This document shows, piece after piece, positions 61,330-64,000 of a DNA stretch of 64,000 bases (position 1 is its first letter; each line of letters begins with the position of its first letter). The stretch comes from an uncultured Oscillospiraceae bacterium. GTDB taxonomy: Bacteria > Bacillota > Clostridia > Oscillospirales > Oscillospiraceae. The DNA lies in the NCBI GenBank assembly GCA_910587395.1, contig CAJULJ010000002.1, positions 107,087 through 171,086 of the forward strand. Direction: 5' to 3'. Made by a program: the position numbers and the translations under genes. The notes under the pieces were generated by a model. It had not been told where the DNA came from. It did not search any database and saw only the letters and a list, made by a program, of their open reading frames with translations.

Positions 61330-62442
61330 ATGGAAAAAATCAAAGCGTTTTTGAAACGCAAAGACATCGAGATCTCCGGCAAGCGCTACGGCATCGACGC
61401 GCTGGGGGCCATGGCACAGGGCCTGTTCTGCTCGCTGCTGATCGGCACCATCGTCAAGACCCTTGGGGAGCAGACCGGCCTGCAATTTTTGGTGGATGTG
61501 GGCAATTACGCCTCCGCCATGAGCGGCGCGGCCATGGCCGTGGCCATCGGCTGGGCGCTGAAGGCCCCGCCCATGGTGCTGTTCTCCCTGGCGACGGTGG
61601 GTTATGCCGCCAACGCCCTGGGCAGCGTTACCCTGGACGGCGGAAAGGGTGCCGGCGGGCCGCTGGCGGTGCTGCTTATCGCCATTATTGCGGCAGAATT
61701 CGGCAAGGCGGTCTCAAAGGAGACCAAGGTGGACATCCTGGTCACCCCGCTGGTGACGATTCTGGTAGGGGTGGGGCTGTCCGCCCTGCTGGCCCCGGCC
61801 ATCGGCACCGCCGCCACCGCCATCGGCAGCATCACCCGGCTGGCCACCGACGAGCAGCCTCTATTGATGGGAATTCTGGTGAGCGTAGTCATCGGCATGG
61901 CCCTGACTCTGCCCATCTCCTCCGCCGCCATCTGCGCCGCGTTCAGCCTGACGGGCCTGGCGGGGGGCGCGGCGGTGGCGGGCTGCTGCGCCAATATGGT
62001 GGGCTTCGCCGTGCTGTCCTTCCAGGAAAACGGCTGGGGCGGCCTGGTGAGCCAGGGCATCGGCACCTCCATGCTGCAAATGGGCAACATCGTGAAAAAC
62101 CCGAAAATCTGGCTACCCGCCATTTTGACCTCCGCCGTCACCGGGCCCATTGCCACCTGTGTGTTCCGGCTGGAGATGAACGGACCTCCGGTGTCCGCGG
62201 GTATGGGCACCTGCGGCCTGGTGGGGCAGATCGGCGTATGGACGGGCTGGATTGCCCCCAGCGAGCAGGCCTTGGCCAACGGCGCGGCTGCCATCACTCC
62301 GGGGGCCTTTGAGTGGGCCGGACTGATCCTGATCTCTTTCGTGCTTCCGGCGGTGCTGTGCTGGGCCTTCGGCCTGCTCTTCCGGAAAATCGGGTGGATT
62401 AAGGACGGCGACCTGAAGCTGGACGAAGCTGGACTGATTTAA
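61330..62442 (+). CDS. PTS sugar transporter, stand-alone EIIC subunit
   Basis: A 370-aa polytopic protein (about nine TM helices) of the PTS EIIC-like group. Features are YGIDALGAMAQGLFCSLLIGTI, AGGPLAVLLIAIIAAEFGKAV, STKVDI-like loop KETKVDILVTPL, LPISSAAICAAF and the C-terminal GPPVSAGMGTCGLVGQIG. No EIIA or EIIB domain is fused or adjacent, so it needs partners elsewhere or moves solute without phosphorylation. ATG 61330 follows GTGAGG. It is expressed from its own palindrome-bearing promoter. Confidence 0.87.
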   Translation: MEKIKAFLKRKDIEISGKRYGIDALGAMAQGLFCSLLIGTIVKTLGEQTGLQFLVDVGNYASAMSGAAMAVAIGWALKAPPMVLFSLATVGYAANALGSVTLDGGKGAGGPLAVLLIAIIAAEFGKAVSKETKVDILVTPLVTILVGVGLSALLAPAIGTAATAIGSITRLATDEQPLLMGILVSVVIGMALTLPISSAAICAAFSLTGLAGGAAVAGCCANMVGFAVLSFQENGWGGLVSQGIGTSMLQMGNIVKNPKIWLPAILTSAVTGPIATCVFRLEMNGPPVSAGMGTCGLVGQIGVWTGWIAPSEQALANGAAAITPGAFEWAGLILISFVLPAVLCWAFGLLFRKIGWIKDGDLKLDEAGLI

Positions 62443-62452
62443 CGCACAAAAG

Positions 62453-62481
62453 AGCCCTGCCTGTCCAAGCGGGGCTTTTTT
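62453..62481 (+). terminator. Intrinsic terminator after the EIIC gene
   Basis: AGCCCTGC pairs with GCGGGGCT (one mismatch) across CTGTCCAA, followed by TTTTTT. Confidence 0.85.
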
Positions 62482-62546
62482 GACGTTTTCGACAAAGAAA
62501 TCCCCGCCTCTGCTGGAAAAAAGGTGAGGAAAAGGTTGAAATCAGC

Positions 62547-62575
62547 TTGACGAACTGTTGCCCGTGTGTTATAAT
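62547..62575 (+). promoter_or_regulatory. Promoter of the ribosomal-protein unit
   Basis: TTGACG (62547-62552), a 17-bp spacer and perfect TATAAT (62570-62575), upstream of the L7Ae-like gene and rpsL. Confidence 0.8.
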
Positions 62576-62612
62576 TCCAAATTGCGCTGGTATGCGAAAG
62601 GGGGACCGTCTG

Positions 62613-62852
62613 ATGCTGACAGAATTGGAGAACGCGGCCAAGGTCGTGGGCGTCAAGCAGGTCCGCCGGGCGCTGGCAAACGGTCAGGCAAAGCGCCTGT
62701 ACCTGGCAAAGGACGCCGATCCCCAGCTTACCGGGCCCTTGGAACGTCAGGCGGCCGAGCAGGGCGTCGAGATCGCCTGGGCCGACACGATGAAGGTGCT
62801 GGGAAGGGCCTGCGGCATCGCCGTGGGGTCTGCCGTGGCCGCCATGATTTGA
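62613..62852 (+). CDS. L7Ae-family ribosomal/K-turn-binding protein (YbxF-like)
   Basis: A 79-aa kink-turn-binding protein. The L7Ae core is shown by LTELENAAKVVGVKQVRRAL, KRLYLAKDADPQLTG and EIAWADTMKVLGRACGI. Genes of this type lie directly upstream of rpsL-rpsG-fusA-tuf in Firmicutes, as here. ATG 62613 lies after GGGGGACCG. In B. subtilis the homologue binds K-turn RNA and associates with ribosomes; it is dispensable. Confidence 0.9.
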   Translation: MLTELENAAKVVGVKQVRRALANGQAKRLYLAKDADPQLTGPLERQAAEQGVEIAWADTMKVLGRACGIAVGSAVAAMI

Positions 62853-62935
62853 GCCCCGCGTCAATTTTTTCCGGTTTTGGCGAATAATCTTCCGATTGTT
62901 CGTTAAAATATATATCTATTGAAAGGAGGAAAATC

Positions 62936-63361
62936 ATGCCTACTTTTAACCAACTGGTCCGCAAGGGCCGCGAGAAGAGCACCTACAAGTCCAACTCTCC
63001 CGCCATGCAGCACGGTCTGAACACCCTGAAGAACAAGGAGACCGATCTGCCCTCTCCCCAGAAGCGGGGCGTGTGCACCGCCGTTCGTACTTCCACCCCG
63101 AAGAAGCCGAACTCCGCGCTGCGTAAGATCGCCCGTGTGCGCCTGACCAACGGCTATGAGGTCACCGCCTATATCCCCGGCGTGGGCCACAATCTGCAGG
63201 AGCACTCCGTGGTCATGATCCGCGGCGGCCGTGTCAAGGACCTGCCCGGCGTTCGTTACCACATCATCCGCGGTACGCTGGACACCCAGGGCGTCAACGG
63301 TCGGATGCAGGCCCGCTCCAAGTACGGCGCCAAGCGGCCCAAGGCTGCCAAGAAGAAGTAA
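62936..63361 (+). CDS. rpsL: 30S ribosomal protein S12
   Basis: A 141-aa ribosomal protein of the decoding centre. MPTFNQLVRKGREK, TPKKPNSALRKIARVRLTNG and GGRVKDLPGVRYH are canonical. The Lys in TPKKPNS and in GRVKDLPGVR are unmutated, i.e. the streptomycin-sensitive type. GAAAGGAGG precedes the ATG. The 188-bp gap to rpsG holds small hairpins but no terminator. Confidence 0.98.
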   Translation: MPTFNQLVRKGREKSTYKSNSPAMQHGLNTLKNKETDLPSPQKRGVCTAVRTSTPKKPNSALRKIARVRLTNGYEVTAYIPGVGHNLQEHSVVMIRGGRVKDLPGVRYHIIRGTLDTQGVNGRMQARSKYGAKRPKAAKKK

Positions 63362-63549
63362 TTCAGCTTCTTCACCCATCACGAGTTTTGCGCATACGCG
63401 CAAGGCCGAAAGCCTTGCCGAGCGTTTATTCCATATATTTATGGGTAGGCCTCGGACAGGCATTGTACGGAGATGTTTTTGAGCCGCTACGGCTTGAAAA
63501 ACTTCGAGTACCTATGAATTCTAATTCTATGTAGAAGGAGGGAAGCGAA

Positions 63550-64000
63550 GTGCCCAGAAGAGGAAACGTACCCAAGCGGGAAGTTCTGCCCGACCCGCTG
63601 TATAATTCCGTCCTAGTCACTAAGCTCGTCAACAGCATCATGCTGGACGGCAAGAAGGGCGTAGCCCAGAAGGTCGTCTATGGTGCCTTTGACATCATCA
63701 AGGACAAGACCGGCAAAGAGCCGCTGGAAGTCTTTAACACCGCAATTGAGAACATCATGCCTTCCCTGGAGACCAAGTCCCGCCGTGTGGGCGGCTCCAC
63801 CTATCAGGTCCCCATGGAGGTCCGGCCCGAGCGCCGTCAGACCCTGGGTTTGCGCTGGCTGACCAACTACTCCCGCAACCGCGGTGAGAAGACCATGAAG
63901 GAGCGCCTGGCCGGCGAGATTATGGACGCCGCCAACAATACGGGTTCCGCCGTGAAGAAGCGCGAGGACACCCACAAGATGGCCGAGGCCAATAAGGCGT
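63550..64000 (+). CDS. rpsG: 30S ribosomal protein S7, N-terminal part
   Basis: Runs off the right edge; about 150 of the usual 156 residues are present. S7 nucleates assembly of the 30S head and often represses its own operon. MPRRGNVPKREVLPDP, NSIMLDGKKGVAQKVVYGA, GGSTYQVPMEVRPERRQTLG and MKERLAGEIMDAANNTGSAV match the family. GTG start 63550 has GAAGGAGGG upstream. Confidence 0.97.
   Translation, partial: MPRRGNVPKREVLPDPLYNSVLVTKLVNSIMLDGKKGVAQKVVYGAFDIIKDKTGKEPLEVFNTAIENIMPSLETKSRRVGGSTYQVPMEVRPERRQTLGLRWLTNYSRNRGEKTMKERLAGEIMDAANNTGSAVKKREDTHKMAEANKA

Overview
The window (about 62-65% GC by eye) reads as the chromosome of an anaerobic, endospore-forming Gram-positive gut bacterium of the class Clostridia, most likely the family Oscillospiraceae (Flavonifractor/Lawsonibacter-like). 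Signs of this are strong AGGAGG ribosome-binding sites, frequent TTG/GTG starts, a Cys T-box leader, lipoboxes, SLH domains, SpoIID, a SpoIIIE-type translocase, a Spo0A-type DNA-binding domain, and the ybxF-rpsL-rpsG order. No rRNA, tRNA, IS element, prophage or CRISPR array was seen. All functions are read from sequence motifs; no database search was run.

Region 1 (1-18.3 kb) is a pectin locus. Galacturonate catabolism genes (uxaB partial, uxaA) and a pectinesterase lie on the minus strand, with a LacI regulator between them. A 14-kb plus-strand operon follows. It encodes a membrane protein, two CUT1/LplB-YtcP-type permeases, a large lipoprotein binding protein, two pairs of small 4-TM proteins, two MsmX-type ATPases, GH28, GH105, a KduD-like SDR and an esterase. 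None of the pectin enzymes has a signal peptide, so the inferred strategy is to import pectic oligosaccharides and degrade them inside the cell. Four of the five extra membrane proteins are paired around the first ATPase and are unexplained.

Region 2 (18.3-31 kb) is accessory: an amidohydrolase, a GerMN-like lipoprotein, an orphan hybrid histidine kinase of lower GC, and a four-gene cassette (DUF819 transporter, transglutaminase-fold protein, PepV-like dipeptidase, L-Ala-D/L-Glu epimerase) that looks like a muropeptide salvage system. A frameshifted M20D hydrolase with an operator-like promoter lies divergent to an XRE/stand-alone Spo0A_C regulator pair.

Region 3 (31-45 kb) is mostly housekeeping: tsaB-tsaE, rodA, an SLH surface protein, ftsK/spoIIIE, uppP, an M20 peptidase with two DUF5058-like membrane proteins, and T-box-controlled cysE-cysS followed by a 45-aa small protein.

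Region 4 (45-64 kb) carries a candidate ncRNA, a BlaI/M56 pair with a novel sensor domain, citrate synthase, SpoIID, an LtaS-like enzyme, a lipid kinase, AzlCD, a polysaccharide deacetylase, an M24 peptidase, tandem small membrane paralogs (one frameshifted), a Nfo-like protein, a YqeG phosphatase, NiaR, an XRE membrane protein, a lone PTS EIIC behind a 32-bp palindrome, then ybxF-rpsL-rpsG. A dispersed hairpin repeat occurs twice, each time just after a stop codon.
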